Source: JBBROS01 sp965213855 (GTDB lineage: Bacteria; Pseudomonadota; Alphaproteobacteria; Acetobacterales; Acetobacteraceae). From it: a stretch of DNA of 64,000 nt. Shown here one piece after another: positions 8,134 through 15,897 of the stretch (position 1 is the stretch's first letter; every line of letters begins with the position of its first letter). Below the pieces are notes generated by a model. That model had not been told where the DNA came from. It did no database searches and saw nothing but the letters and a program-made list of their open reading frames with translations. Made by a program: the position numbers and the translations under genes. The stretch is taken from NCBI GenBank assembly GCA_965213855.1, contig CBDCAA010000007.1:930001-994000 (forward strand), in the 5' to 3' direction.

Positions 8134-9195
8134 TCAGGCGTGATCGTAGTCGACGGTGACGGTCGGCGTCGTCGGGCGCGCCTGGCAGGTGAGGACGTAG
8201 CCGGCCTCGGTCTCCCACGGCTCCAGCCCGTAGTTCACGTCCATCGCGACCGCCCCATCGGTCACGCGCGCGCGGCAGGTGCTGCACATGCCCGCATGGC
8301 AGGACCATGGCAGGTCGAGCCCGGCGCGGAGTGCTGCGTCCAGCACCGTCTCGGTTTCCAGCATCGGCACCGCGGTGCTGACGCCGTCCGCCCTGACGGT
8401 CGCGATGGCGAACGGCACCGCGCCCGCCGGGGCAGGCCTTGGTTCGTGGCGAGGCTGGGACGAGGTGGCGAAGTGCTCGCTGAGAACGCGTCCGGGCGGC
8501 ATGCCCGCCTCGCCCAGGGCGGCGGAGACGTCGCGGATCATATCGCCCGGGCCGCACAGCACGGCATAGTCCGGCAAGGCGCCCGGCAGCACCGCCCGCA
8601 GCAGGGCCGTCACCTTCGCGCCGTCCAGCCGGCCGTTCAGGACGGGGATGTCCTGCTGCTCGCGCGACAGGATGTGGGCGACGGTCAGGCGGCCCATAAA
8701 GCGATCCTTCAGCGCCTCCAGCTCCTCGCGAAACAGGATCTTGGCCGTGCTGCGGCTGCCATAGAGCAGCACGAACCGGCTCGCGGGCTCGCGCGACAGC
8801 ACCGACCTCAGGATCGACAGCACCGGCGTGATGCCCGAGCCGGCTGCGACGCCGAGGTAGGTTCGCGCCGCCGCCCCGCCAAGCGGAACCGTGAACCGGC
8901 CCTGCGGCGGCAGCACGTCGATCATATGGCCCGGCTGCAGCGCGGCATGCGCCCAGGACGAGAACAGCCCGCCCTCGACCCGCTTGACCGCGACCTGCAG
9001 CGCCGGGTCGTCGATCCCGGAGCAGATGGAGTAGGCGCGCCGCGTCTTCGTCCCATCGACGGCTGCTTCCAACGTCAAGTATTGGCCGGGCTGATAGGCG
9101 AACTGGTCCCGCAGCGCCGGCGGGACATCGAGCGTCAGACAGATGGCATCATCGGCCTCCCGCCGGACTTGGGCGATACGGATCGGATGCAGCAT
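8134..9195 (-). CDS. paaE: 1,2-phenylacetyl-CoA epoxidase subunit PaaE (reductase)
   Basis: The NADPH-dependent reductase that feeds electrons to the PaaABCD monooxygenase. The 353 residues hold an FAD domain (RRAYSICS about residues 52-59), an NAD(P) domain (GVAAGSGITPVLSIL) and a C-terminal plant-type 2Fe-2S domain with Cys ligands in CHAGMCSTC and LTC. A GAGGACC ribosome site precedes the ATG. It is the last gene of the paaABCDE operon, 39 bases after paaD. Confidence 0.95.
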   Translation of the reverse strand: MLHPIRIAQVRREADDAICLTLDVPPALRDQFAYQPGQYLTLEAAVDGTKTRRAYSICSGIDDPALQVAVKRVEGGLFSSWAHAALQPGHMIDVLPPQGRFTVPLGGAAARTYLGVAAGSGITPVLSILRSVLSREPASRFVLLYGSRSTAKILFREELEALKDRFMGRLTVAHILSREQQDIPVLNGRLDGAKVTALLRAVLPGALPDYAVLCGPGDMIRDVSAALGEAGMPPGRVLSEHFATSSQPRHEPRPAPAGAVPFAIATVRADGVSTAVPMLETETVLDAALRAGLDLPWSCHAGMCSTCRARVTDGAVAMDVNYGLEPWETEAGYVLTCQARPTTPTVTVDYDHA

Positions 9196-9234
9196 GACGG
9201 TCCTCAGTCGATGATACGAGCGGCAGCGATGCGG

Positions 9235-9726
9235 CTAGTGGCACTTGAACTGGTCGAACGGCTCGCGGCAATCGAGGCAGCGCCACAGCGCCTTGCAGGA
9301 TGTGCTGCCATACGCGGTGATCAGCGCCGTGCGGGCGCTGCCGCAGCGGGGGCACGCGGCCTCCTCGACGGAGAACAGCGCGCGGCGGCCAGCAGCGCGG
9401 CCGGGCGGGGCGATGCCATACTCGCGCAGCTTCGTGCGCCCGGCTTCCGTCATCCAATCCGTCGTCCAGGCTTCGTCCAGCACGGTACGGACCCGGCCGG
9501 GGATGCCGGCGCGGTCGAGCGCGACCTCGACTTCGAGCGCGATCATGGTCATGGCCGGGCACCCGGAATAGGTGGGCGTGATCGCCACCTCGACGGCGCC
9601 ATCCGTCTCTGTCACGGAGCGCAGGACACCGAGGTCGGCGATGGTGAGGACGGGGATCTCGGGGTCAACGACCTCGGCCGCGGCGGCCCAGGCGCGCTGC
9701 TCCAAGGACGTGAGGGTGGTCACCAT
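9235..9726 (-). CDS. paaD: 1,2-phenylacetyl-CoA epoxidase subunit PaaD
   Basis: A 163-residue protein of the PaaD/SufT family: an N-terminal DUF59 fold (VDPEIPVLTIADLGVLR, then TPTYSGCPA) and a C-terminal zinc-ribbon-like part with CPRCGS and CLDC pairs. PaaD is needed for epoxidase maturation, probably at the iron centre. The start at 9726 overlaps the paaC stop, fitting translational coupling; a GTG follows at once as an alternative. Confidence 0.93.
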   Translation of the reverse strand: MVTTLTSLEQRAWAAAAEVVDPEIPVLTIADLGVLRSVTETDGAVEVAITPTYSGCPAMTMIALEVEVALDRAGIPGRVRTVLDEAWTTDWMTEAGRTKLREYGIAPPGRAAGRRALFSVEEAACPRCGSARTALITAYGSTSCKALWRCLDCREPFDQFKCH

Positions 9727-10493
9727 GACGCGCCCGGATGGGTGCGGGGCAGATGCTGCATCTCGGCGAGCAGGAAGCCGAGGTGCTCGGTGTGGCGGCC
9801 CGTGCGGCCGCCCTGTTGGGCCCAGGGGGCGGCGGGACGGCCCAGCGTCGCCCTGGCGAACACGGTGTCCAGTGTCGCGTCCCACTCCGGGTGGAGCGTC
9901 GCCGGGTCGGGCGCGACACCCTCGGCGACCAGGCCGGCCTCGTCGGCCGGGCCGAACATCTCGGCGGTATAGGGCATCAGCAGGTCCAGCGCATCCTGCG
10001 CGCGGCGGTGGCTCTCGGCCGTGCCGTCACCGAGCCGGATCACCCATTCCGCGCTGTGCCGGAGGTGGTAGGCGCTCTCCTTCTCCGCCTTGGCGGCGAT
10101 CGCGGCCAGGCCGGCATCCGTCGAGCCGGCCATCGCCCGCCACCACGGGTCGATGAACGCGGCATACAGGAATTGGCGCATGACCGTGCGGGCGAAGTCG
10201 CCGTTCGGCAGTTCCAGCAGCAGCAGGTTACGATACTGGCCGGGGTCGCGCAGATAGGCGAACTGGTCTTCGTCATGGCCGGCGCCCTCGGCCTCGGACG
10301 CGCGGGCATACAGGTTGCGCGCCTGGCCGAGCAGGTCGAGGCCCATGTTGGCCAGCGCGATGTCCTCCTCCGGCGTAGGCGCCTTGCCGCACCATTCCGA
10401 CAGGCGGTGCCCGGCGATCAGCGCGTCGTCGGCCCGGCGCAGCGCGAACAGCACCAGCGGCGTCTCGTCCACCGTGATCGAGGTCGTCAGCAT
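9720..10493 (-). CDS. paaC: 1,2-phenylacetyl-CoA epoxidase subunit PaaC
   Basis: Structural subunit of the epoxidase, a ferritin-like helical protein (257 residues) that pairs with PaaA but lacks its iron site. The family signature ALIAGHRLSEWCGKAPTPEEDIALANM is near the N-terminus. The junction with paaB reads ATGTGATG: paaB stops at 10493-10495, and paaC can begin with GTG (10496) or ATG (10493); I chose the ATG. Confidence 0.93.
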   Translation of the reverse strand: MLTTSITVDETPLVLFALRRADDALIAGHRLSEWCGKAPTPEEDIALANMGLDLLGQARNLYARASEAEGAGHDEDQFAYLRDPGQYRNLLLLELPNGDFARTVMRQFLYAAFIDPWWRAMAGSTDAGLAAIAAKAEKESAYHLRHSAEWVIRLGDGTAESHRRAQDALDLLMPYTAEMFGPADEAGLVAEGVAPDPATLHPEWDATLDTVFARATLGRPAAPWAQQGGRTGRHTEHLGFLLAEMQHLPRTHPGASW

Positions 10494-10783
10494 CACATAT
10501 GGCCCACGTCGTCCGGCACCTCATAGAAGGTCGGGTGACGGTAGATCTTGCTCGCCGTCGGCTCGAACAGCATGTCCTTGTCGGCCGGGTCGCTGGCGGT
10601 GATCGCGTTGCTGGGCACGACCCAGAGCGAGAGGCCCTCGCCACGGCGGGTATACACGTCGCGCGCGGCCTGCAGCGCCATGGTCGCGTCGGCGGCATGG
10701 ACGGAGCCGGCGTGCTTGTGCGCCAGCCCGTTGCGGCTGCGGATGAACACCTCCCACAGCGGGGTCCCGCCCGGCGCGGTCAT
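10493..10783 (-). CDS. paaB: 1,2-phenylacetyl-CoA epoxidase subunit PaaB
   Basis: A 96-residue subunit with the family opening (PLWEVFIRSRNGLAHKHAGSVHA) and the closing VGHM typical of PaaB, which bridges PaaAC units. It overlaps paaA by four bases (ATGA) at its start and abuts paaC at its end. Confidence 0.94.
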   Translation of the reverse strand: MTAPGGTPLWEVFIRSRNGLAHKHAGSVHAADATMALQAARDVYTRRGEGLSLWVVPSNAITASDPADKDMLFEPTASKIYRHPTFYEVPDDVGHM

Positions 10784-11760
10784 GCGGCCGCCCGCTGCTC
10801 GCGCTTGGCGGCCCAGGCCAGCGCGGCCTCCCGCACCCATTCGCCGTCGGCATGTGCCTCACGGCGCTCCGCCAGCCGCTCCTTGTTGCACGGGCCGTTG
10901 CCCGCCAGCACCTGGCGGAACTCTTCCCAGTCGATCGCGCCGTAGCGGTAGTGCCCGGTCGCCTCGTCCTTCGTCAGCGCCGGGTCTGGCACGGTGATGC
11001 CGAGTACGTCCGCCTGCGGCACCATCGCGTCGACGAAGCGCTGCCGCAGTTCGTCGTTGGAGAAGCGCTTGATCTTCCACGCCATCGAGGTGTCGCTATT
11101 CGGGCTCTGCCCTTCGGGCGGCCCGAACATCATCATCGCCGGCCACCACCAGCGGTCCAGCGCATCCTGCGCCATCGCCTTCTGCGCCGGCGTGCCGCGG
11201 CAGAGGGTCAGCATGATCTCGAAGCCCTGGCGCTGGTGGAAGCTCTCTTCCTTGCAAACGCGCACCATCGCCCGGGCATAGGGGCCGTAGCTGCACCGGC
11301 ACAGGGGGATCTGGTTCATGATCGCCGCCCCGTCGACCAGCCAGCCGATGGCGCCGATATCGGCCCAGCTCAGCGTCGGGTAGTTGAAGATGCTGCTGTA
11401 CTTGGCCCGGCCCTCAAGCAGCTGATCGATCAGCGTCTCCCGCGCGACGCCGAGCGTTTCGGCGGCCGCATAGAGATAAAGCCCGTGGCCGCATTCGTCC
11501 TGCACCTTCGCCAGCAGCGCGGCCTTGCGGCGCAGGCTCGGCGCGCGGGTCAGCCACTTGCCCTCGGGCAATTGGCCGACGATCTCGCTGTGGGCATGCT
11601 GGCTGATCTGTCGCACCAGCGTGCGCCGGTACGCCTCGGGCATCCAGTCATTGGCCTCGATCCGGTCTTCGGCGTCGATGCGCGCCTGGAACCGGGCCAT
11701 CTGATCGGCGTCCTCGGGGCGGCGTGCTTCCGGGGCGGCATTGAGGGCTTGCGTATACAT
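10780..11760 (-). CDS. paaA: 1,2-phenylacetyl-CoA epoxidase catalytic subunit PaaA
   Basis: The diiron oxygenase subunit that epoxidises the ring of phenylacetyl-CoA. The 326 residues contain the carboxylate/His iron ligands in QDECGHGLYLY and KEESFHQRQG. The ATG at 11760 is chosen over longer in-frame starts because AAGGTG stands ahead of it and family members begin with a short tail before this point. It is the first gene of paaABCDE; a promoter and large inverted repeat lie directly upstream. Confidence 0.95.
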   Translation of the reverse strand: MYTQALNAAPEARRPEDADQMARFQARIDAEDRIEANDWMPEAYRRTLVRQISQHAHSEIVGQLPEGKWLTRAPSLRRKAALLAKVQDECGHGLYLYAAAETLGVARETLIDQLLEGRAKYSSIFNYPTLSWADIGAIGWLVDGAAIMNQIPLCRCSYGPYARAMVRVCKEESFHQRQGFEIMLTLCRGTPAQKAMAQDALDRWWWPAMMMFGPPEGQSPNSDTSMAWKIKRFSNDELRQRFVDAMVPQADVLGITVPDPALTKDEATGHYRYGAIDWEEFRQVLAGNGPCNKERLAERREAHADGEWVREAALAWAAKREQRAAA

Positions 11761-11788
11761 CGCGGGCACCTTCTTGGTTCTGGCGCTA

Positions 11789-11836
11789 GCATACATGACA
11801 GAATTCGAGCGGCGCAAGGTTTTTTGTAATGTATGC
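11789..11836 (-). promoter_or_regulatory. paaA promoter with 15-bp inverted-repeat operator (probable PaaX site)
   Basis: Two 15-base arms, 11789-11803 and 11822-11836, are inverted copies matching at 13 of 15 positions (GCATACATGACAGAA against GCATACATTACAAAA), separated by 18 bases. Reading toward paaA, a weak -35 (TTGCGC, 11817-11812), 18-base spacer and -10 (TATGCT, 11793-11788) fit between and over the arms, so a bound repressor would block transcription. PaaX is encoded about 500 bases away and is the natural candidate, although the arm sequence does not obviously match the E. coli PaaX box. Confidence 0.6.
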
Positions 11837-11843
11837 GGCCACG

Positions 11844-11868
11844 GGAACCACGATGGCCTCCAAAGGTT
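11844..11868 (+). promoter_or_regulatory. probable EcfG-type general stress promoter
   Basis: GGAAC at 11844-11848 and GGTT at 11865-11868 are 16 bases apart, close to the alphaproteobacterial EcfG consensus (GGAAC, 16-17 bases, CGTT). It lies 35 bases upstream of the CsbD/DUF883-like gene, a class commonly under general stress control. One mismatch in the -10 (G for C). Confidence 0.5.
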
Positions 11869-11902
11869 GGGGTCTCATCGGGACACTACGAGGAGTCGGA
11901 TG

Positions 11903-12244
11903 ATGGACGAGAACCGCGTCGAGGGCATGGCCAAGACGGTCGGCGGCAAGGTCGAGAGCGCCGTGGGCGGCCTGACGGGCGATGACAAGCTGAAGGTCGA
12001 CGGCGCTGTCGACAAGGTCGGCGGCAAGGCGCAGCGCATGTACGGCAACGCCAAGGACACGGTCCGCGACGTCGCCGGGGATTATGGCTCGGGCTTGCTC
12101 GACCAGGTCGAGGAATACGGCGACATGCTGGCCGAGAAGATCGACGAGCGGCCGATCACGTCGGTGCTGATCGCGGCCGGCGTCGGGCTGCTGCTGGCGC
12201 TGGCGACCAAGCCCACGCCGCAGGTCGTCTACCGCCGCCGTTGA
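11903..12244 (+). CDS. CsbD-like stress protein with C-terminal membrane segment
   Basis: A 113-residue protein. Residues 1-60 match the CsbD pattern (repeated VxGxxxxxxGK units, GDDKLKVDGAVDKVGGKAQ), and residues about 86-105 are a glycine-rich hydrophobic segment followed by basic residues, the ending seen in DUF883/ElaB-like inner-membrane stress proteins. AGGAG at 11891-11895 fits the second ATG of an ATGATG pair best (start 11903; 11900 is possible). It sits between paaABCDE and paaX but reads the other way and has its own stress-type promoter, so it probably has no part in phenylacetate use. Confidence 0.85.
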   Translation: MDENRVEGMAKTVGGKVESAVGGLTGDDKLKVDGAVDKVGGKAQRMYGNAKDTVRDVAGDYGSGLLDQVEEYGDMLAEKIDERPITSVLIAAGVGLLLALATKPTPQVVYRRR

Positions 12245-12251
12245 ACCAGGC

Positions 12252-12281
12252 GCGGTCGGCCTGACGCGTCAGCCGAACCGC
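12252..12281. terminator. hairpin between convergent genes
   Basis: A perfect 12-base palindrome CTGACGCGTCAG (12261-12272) is extended by an imperfect GC-rich stem (GCGGTCGG on the left, CCGAACCGC on the right, with single-base bulges). It lies between the CsbD-like gene and paaX and overlaps the paaX stop codon. There is no T-run, so it may act only as a weak bidirectional terminator or 3' end stabiliser. Confidence 0.4.
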
Positions 12282-13099
12282 ATCGCTGGATCGGGGCCGG
12301 AGGGCAATCGCCCGTCGGCCCCTTCTGCATGGTCGAGCCATCGTTCCGAACAGTCGGCCAGCGCGCGATAGAGCGCCGCGCATCGGTCCCGTGCCGCGAT
12401 GCCGGGCCAATCCGCTGGCAGCAGGGCGGCCGGAAGCCGCGGGTCGCGCAGCGCGATCCGGCGCCAGGCATGGATCAGCACCGTGCGCGCGGCCATCGCC
12501 TCCAGCGGTTCCAGCGCGGGCACCGGCTCGAGCGGCTCGATCAGCGCGACGAAGCCGACGTAATCATGCGCCAGGCGATCGATCGGCCAAGCCCGGCTGA
12601 CCAGATCGTGCAATGCCTCCGCCGGCCCGGACGCAAGCAGGGTCGGCGCCGAGGTCGGGATCGGCGCGGGAGACACGAGCACCCCGGGGGCGAGCATCGG
12701 ATAGCCGGCCTGTTCGAGCGCGATGCGGTCGGCGCCAGGTTGCGGAAACGCCAGATGCAGGTGCCCGTCCCACGCCGGATGCGGCACCCCGTAGATATTC
12801 GGGATCGCCGCGCGGAACTCGGCCTCGCCTCGCTCCGTCAAGGCGTATGAGCTGCGTCGGCCCGACCGCCGACCCGTCAGCAAGCCATCCGCCGCCAAGC
12901 GCGAGACGGCCGTCCGCACGACGCCCTCGGCAGCGCCGAGCCGGTGCATGAGCGCCAGCAGGTCCGACAGCGCGAGCGAGCCGCCCCGCGGCAGGATGGC
13001 ATCGCCGTAGAGGGTCACGACGACGGATCCGGTCCGCGACGGCGTGGTGCGAAGCGCCTCCAGGACTGTGTCGAGCGCGGGCCAGCGCCCAATCGTCAC
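12269..13099 (-). CDS. paaX: PaaX-family transcriptional repressor of phenylacetate degradation
   Basis: A 276-residue regulator: N-terminal winged helix (LMHRLGAAEGVVRTAVSRLAADGLL, then GRRSGRRSSYALTERG) and the longer PaaX C-terminal domain, which senses phenylacetyl-CoA. It should repress paaABCDE. The start is a GTG, 10 bases after the dehydrogenase stop, so it probably shares a transcript with that gene and trpS rather than having its own autoregulated promoter. It is separated from paaA by the oppositely reading CsbD-like gene. Confidence 0.9.
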   Translation of the reverse strand: MTIGRWPALDTVLEALRTTPSRTGSVVVTLYGDAILPRGGSLALSDLLALMHRLGAAEGVVRTAVSRLAADGLLTGRRSGRRSSYALTERGEAEFRAAIPNIYGVPHPAWDGHLHLAFPQPGADRIALEQAGYPMLAPGVLVSPAPIPTSAPTLLASGPAEALHDLVSRAWPIDRLAHDYVGFVALIEPLEPVPALEPLEAMAARTVLIHAWRRIALRDPRLPAALLPADWPGIAARDRCAALYRALADCSERWLDHAEGADGRLPSGPDPAMRFG

Positions 13100-13109
13100 G
13101 GCGATGCAG

Positions 13110-13832
13110 TCACCGCCCGCCTGAAACCGGGAGCAGCGCGCCCGTCACATAGGCGCTCTCGTCGGACAGCAGCCACAGGATCACGCCCGCGACCTCGTCC
13201 GCCGTGCCCGCCCGCTGCATCGGCACCCCCGGCGCCATCGCCGCGACCCGGCCCGGCATGCCCGCCTTGGCGTGGATGTCGGTCTCGATCAGCCCCGGCA
13301 GCACGGCGTTCACCCGGATGCCGCGCGGCGCCAGCTCCTTCGCCGCGCCGAGCGTGAGGCTGTCGACCGCGCCCTTGCTGGTGGCGTAGTGCACCCACTC
13401 GCCAGGCCCGCCGAGCTGGGACGCGCGGGAGCTGACGGTGACGATCGCGCCCGTGGCCATACGCCGGGCAGCCTCGCGCACCGTCAGGTAGGCACCCCGC
13501 ACGTTGATGGCGAGCACCCGGTCGAGGTCGGCGGCGCCGAAATCGGCGATGGAGGACACGGGCCCGGTGATCCCGGCATTCGCGACGACGCCGGTGATGG
13601 GGCCCAGCGTGGCGGCCGCGTCGAACAGCCGGGCCGTCGCGGCCTCGTCGGCTGCGTCTGCCTGCACCGCCAACGCCGTGCCGCCAGTCCCGGTGACCGC
13701 CTGCACGACCGCCTCCGCCGCGTCGCCGCTGCTCGAATAGGACAGGCAAACAGCCCAGCCGCGCCCCGCCGCCATCCGGACCACGGCGGCGCCGATCCCG
13801 GTGCTGCCGCCGGTGACGACCAGGACGCTCAC
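13110..13832 (-). CDS. SDR family NAD(P)-dependent oxidoreductase
   Basis: A 240-residue classical short-chain dehydrogenase. The cofactor loop TGGSTGIG (residues 7-14), NAG motif (VVANAGITG), and Ser/Tyr/Lys triad (VSSRASQ, then YATSK) are present, and it ends with the usual VSGGR. Its substrate is unknown; FabG-like or sugar dehydrogenase activity are both possible. The GTG start overlaps the trpS stop by four bases (GTGA), and paaX follows. Confidence 0.9.
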   Translation of the reverse strand: MSVLVVTGGSTGIGAAVVRMAAGRGWAVCLSYSSSGDAAEAVVQAVTGTGGTALAVQADAADEAATARLFDAAATLGPITGVVANAGITGPVSSIADFGAADLDRVLAINVRGAYLTVREAARRMATGAIVTVSSRASQLGGPGEWVHYATSKGAVDSLTLGAAKELAPRGIRVNAVLPGLIETDIHAKAGMPGRVAAMAPGVPMQRAGTADEVAGVILWLLSDESAYVTGALLPVSGGR

Positions 13833-14824
13833 TTGAGGAACCCCACCAGGCGCTCGGCCTCTGCCACGATCGGGTCGGCGATCACGGCGGCCCGCCCGGC
13901 GCCCTCGCGCAACACGGCGTCGACATGGCCGGGCTCAGCCAGCAGGCGCCGGGTCTCCGCGGCGATCGGCGCCAGGTGCGCGACGACGACGTCCGCCAGG
14001 GCGGCCTTGAAGTCGCCGAAGCCCTTGCCGCCATGGTCGCAGAGGACGGTGGCCGCGTCGGCGCCGGTCAATGCGGCCATGATCCCCACCAGGTTGCGCG
14101 CCTCTGGACGGTGCTCAAGCCCCGCCGGCTCGCTTGGCAGCGGCTCCGCATCGGTCTTGGCCCGGCGGATCTTGAGCGCGATCGTGTCCGCGTCGTCGGT
14201 CAGGTTGATGCGGCTCTGGTCCGAGGGGTCGGACTTGCTCATCTTCTTCGACCCGTCGCGCAGGCTCATGACCCGTGCCGCCTGGCCCAGGATCATCGGC
14301 TCGATCGCGGGGAAGAAGTCGGTGCCATAGTCATGGTTGAACTTGGCCGCGACGTCGTTGGCCAGCTCCAGATGCTGGCGCTGGTCGTCGCCGACCGGCA
14401 CGCGGGTCGCGTGATAGGCCAGGATGTCGGCGGCCATCAGCGCCGGGTAGACATACAGGCCGGCGCCGACGTTCTCGCGGTCCTTGCCGGCCTTGTCCTT
14501 GAACTGCGTCATCCGGTTCAGCCAGCCGAGCCGGGCGACGCAGGTGAAAATCCAGCCCAGTCGGGCATGGGCGTGCACGGCAGATTGATTGAACAGGATG
14601 TGCCGCCGCGGGTCGATGCCGCAGGCCAGCAGTGCCGCCGCCATCCCGCGCGTGGCGTCGGCCAGCCCGGCCGGGTCCTGCCACTGCGTGATCGCATGCA
14701 GGTCCACCACGCAGTACAGGCAGTCGTGGCTGTCCTGCAGCGCCACCCAGTTGCGGACCGCGCCGAGATAGTTGCCGAGGGTTGGCACGCCCGAGGGCTG
14801 GATGCCGGAGAAGATGCGCTGCAT
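13829..14824 (-). CDS. trpS: tryptophan--tRNA ligase
   Basis: A 331-residue class I aminoacyl-tRNA synthetase charging tRNA-Trp. The HIGH-equivalent is PTLGNYLG near the N-terminus (FSGIQPSGVPTLGN) and the KMSKS loop is intact (DGSKKMSKSDPSDQSRI). Length is usual. The ATG at 14824 follows a GGGGACA element, 32 bases after the glycosyltransferase stop. The next two genes overlap or abut it, so a housekeeping gene drives the paaX arm. Confidence 0.96.
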   Translation of the reverse strand: MQRIFSGIQPSGVPTLGNYLGAVRNWVALQDSHDCLYCVVDLHAITQWQDPAGLADATRGMAAALLACGIDPRRHILFNQSAVHAHARLGWIFTCVARLGWLNRMTQFKDKAGKDRENVGAGLYVYPALMAADILAYHATRVPVGDDQRQHLELANDVAAKFNHDYGTDFFPAIEPMILGQAARVMSLRDGSKKMSKSDPSDQSRINLTDDADTIALKIRRAKTDAEPLPSEPAGLEHRPEARNLVGIMAALTGADAATVLCDHGGKGFGDFKAALADVVVAHLAPIAAETRRLLAEPGHVDAVLREGAGRAAVIADPIVAEAERLVGFLK

Positions 14825-14856
14825 GGCGCGTGTTGTCCCCGCGGCGCCGGATGCGG

Positions 14857-15852
14857 TCAAGCGGGCCCGGCACCGGCCGACCGGTCCTGATCGACGAAGC
14901 GGAGGCGGGAGGCGAGCGGGCGGTTGAGCGCCTGGGACAGCGCGGCCAGGCCGAACAGGGCGACGCGCTTGGGCCGTGGATGCAGCAGCAGCGCGCGCAG
15001 CATCAGGCCGCGCGCCACCCCAAATCGGCGGGCGGTGAAGTTCACCCGCCCCGCCTCCCACATATGGCTCGCGCGGACGCGGCGGGTCAGCCGGGCCCAG
15101 GAGGCGGGCGCGAACCGGGCCTGCAGCGCGGGATTGCCGAGCACGGCATCCATGCTGGCGCGGTGATTGTCCCAATCCGTCGCGAGCCCGAGGGCGGTGC
15201 CGAAGCGCATGCGGAGGTAGAGCACCTCGGGCGTGGGGCCGATGAACGCGAACGGGCCGTTTGCGGCGAGGCGGCACCAGAACTCCCAATCCTCGCTCAG
15301 CCGCAATTTGGGATCGAAGCCGCCCACCGCCCGCGCTGCGTCCGTGCGGACCAGCACGTGGCCACCATTGGCAAGGAAGTTCTCCTCGATCATGGCGCTC
15401 AGCACGTCCCCCGTCGGATAGGTATGCTGCGCCAGCGGCTTCTGGCCGGGGTAGGGGTCGCCGTTCGCCAGCACCTTCAACAACGTCCCGAACGCCGCGA
15501 CGGCGGCCCGGTCTCGCGCCAACGCCGCGGACAGCCGCGCCAGCGCTTCCGGGTGCAGCATGTCGTCGCCGTCGAGGAACATGACGTAATCGCCCGCCGC
15601 CGCCGCGAGCCCGGCGTTGCGGGCCGCCGACACGCCGGCATTCCGCTGCCGCAGCAGGCGGATGCGCGGGTCGGTCCGGGCCTGCACGCGGGCCGCCGTC
15701 GCGTCGGTGGACCCGTCATCGACGACGATGCATTCCCAGCCGACCAGGGTCTGCGCCTCGATGCTATCGAGGCAGGCGTCGATGTAGCCGGCGAGGTTGT
15801 AGGCCGGCACGACGACCGTGACGCGGACGACGGATTGTTCAAGATCGGGCAC
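14857..15852 (-). CDS. family 2 glycosyltransferase
   Basis: A 331-residue cytoplasmic GT-A enzyme. The N-terminus has TVVVPAYNLAGYIDACLDSI, then VVDDGSTD, the metal-binding FLDGDDM, and a later acid in LSEDWEFWCR. It transfers a sugar from a nucleotide donor, probably to a surface glycan. Start is a GTG with a weak ribosome site, 45 bases downstream of murJ. It is unrelated in sequence to the sugar cluster at the other end of the window. Confidence 0.88.
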   Translation of the reverse strand: MPDLEQSVVRVTVVVPAYNLAGYIDACLDSIEAQTLVGWECIVVDDGSTDATAARVQARTDPRIRLLRQRNAGVSAARNAGLAAAAGDYVMFLDGDDMLHPEALARLSAALARDRAAVAAFGTLLKVLANGDPYPGQKPLAQHTYPTGDVLSAMIEENFLANGGHVLVRTDAARAVGGFDPKLRLSEDWEFWCRLAANGPFAFIGPTPEVLYLRMRFGTALGLATDWDNHRASMDAVLGNPALQARFAPASWARLTRRVRASHMWEAGRVNFTARRFGVARGLMLRALLLHPRPKRVALFGLAALSQALNRPLASRLRFVDQDRSAGAGPA

Positions 15853-15897
15853 GGCCCAGAGTGGAGCGCGGACGCGGCCGAGGCAACCGGGAGTGGC

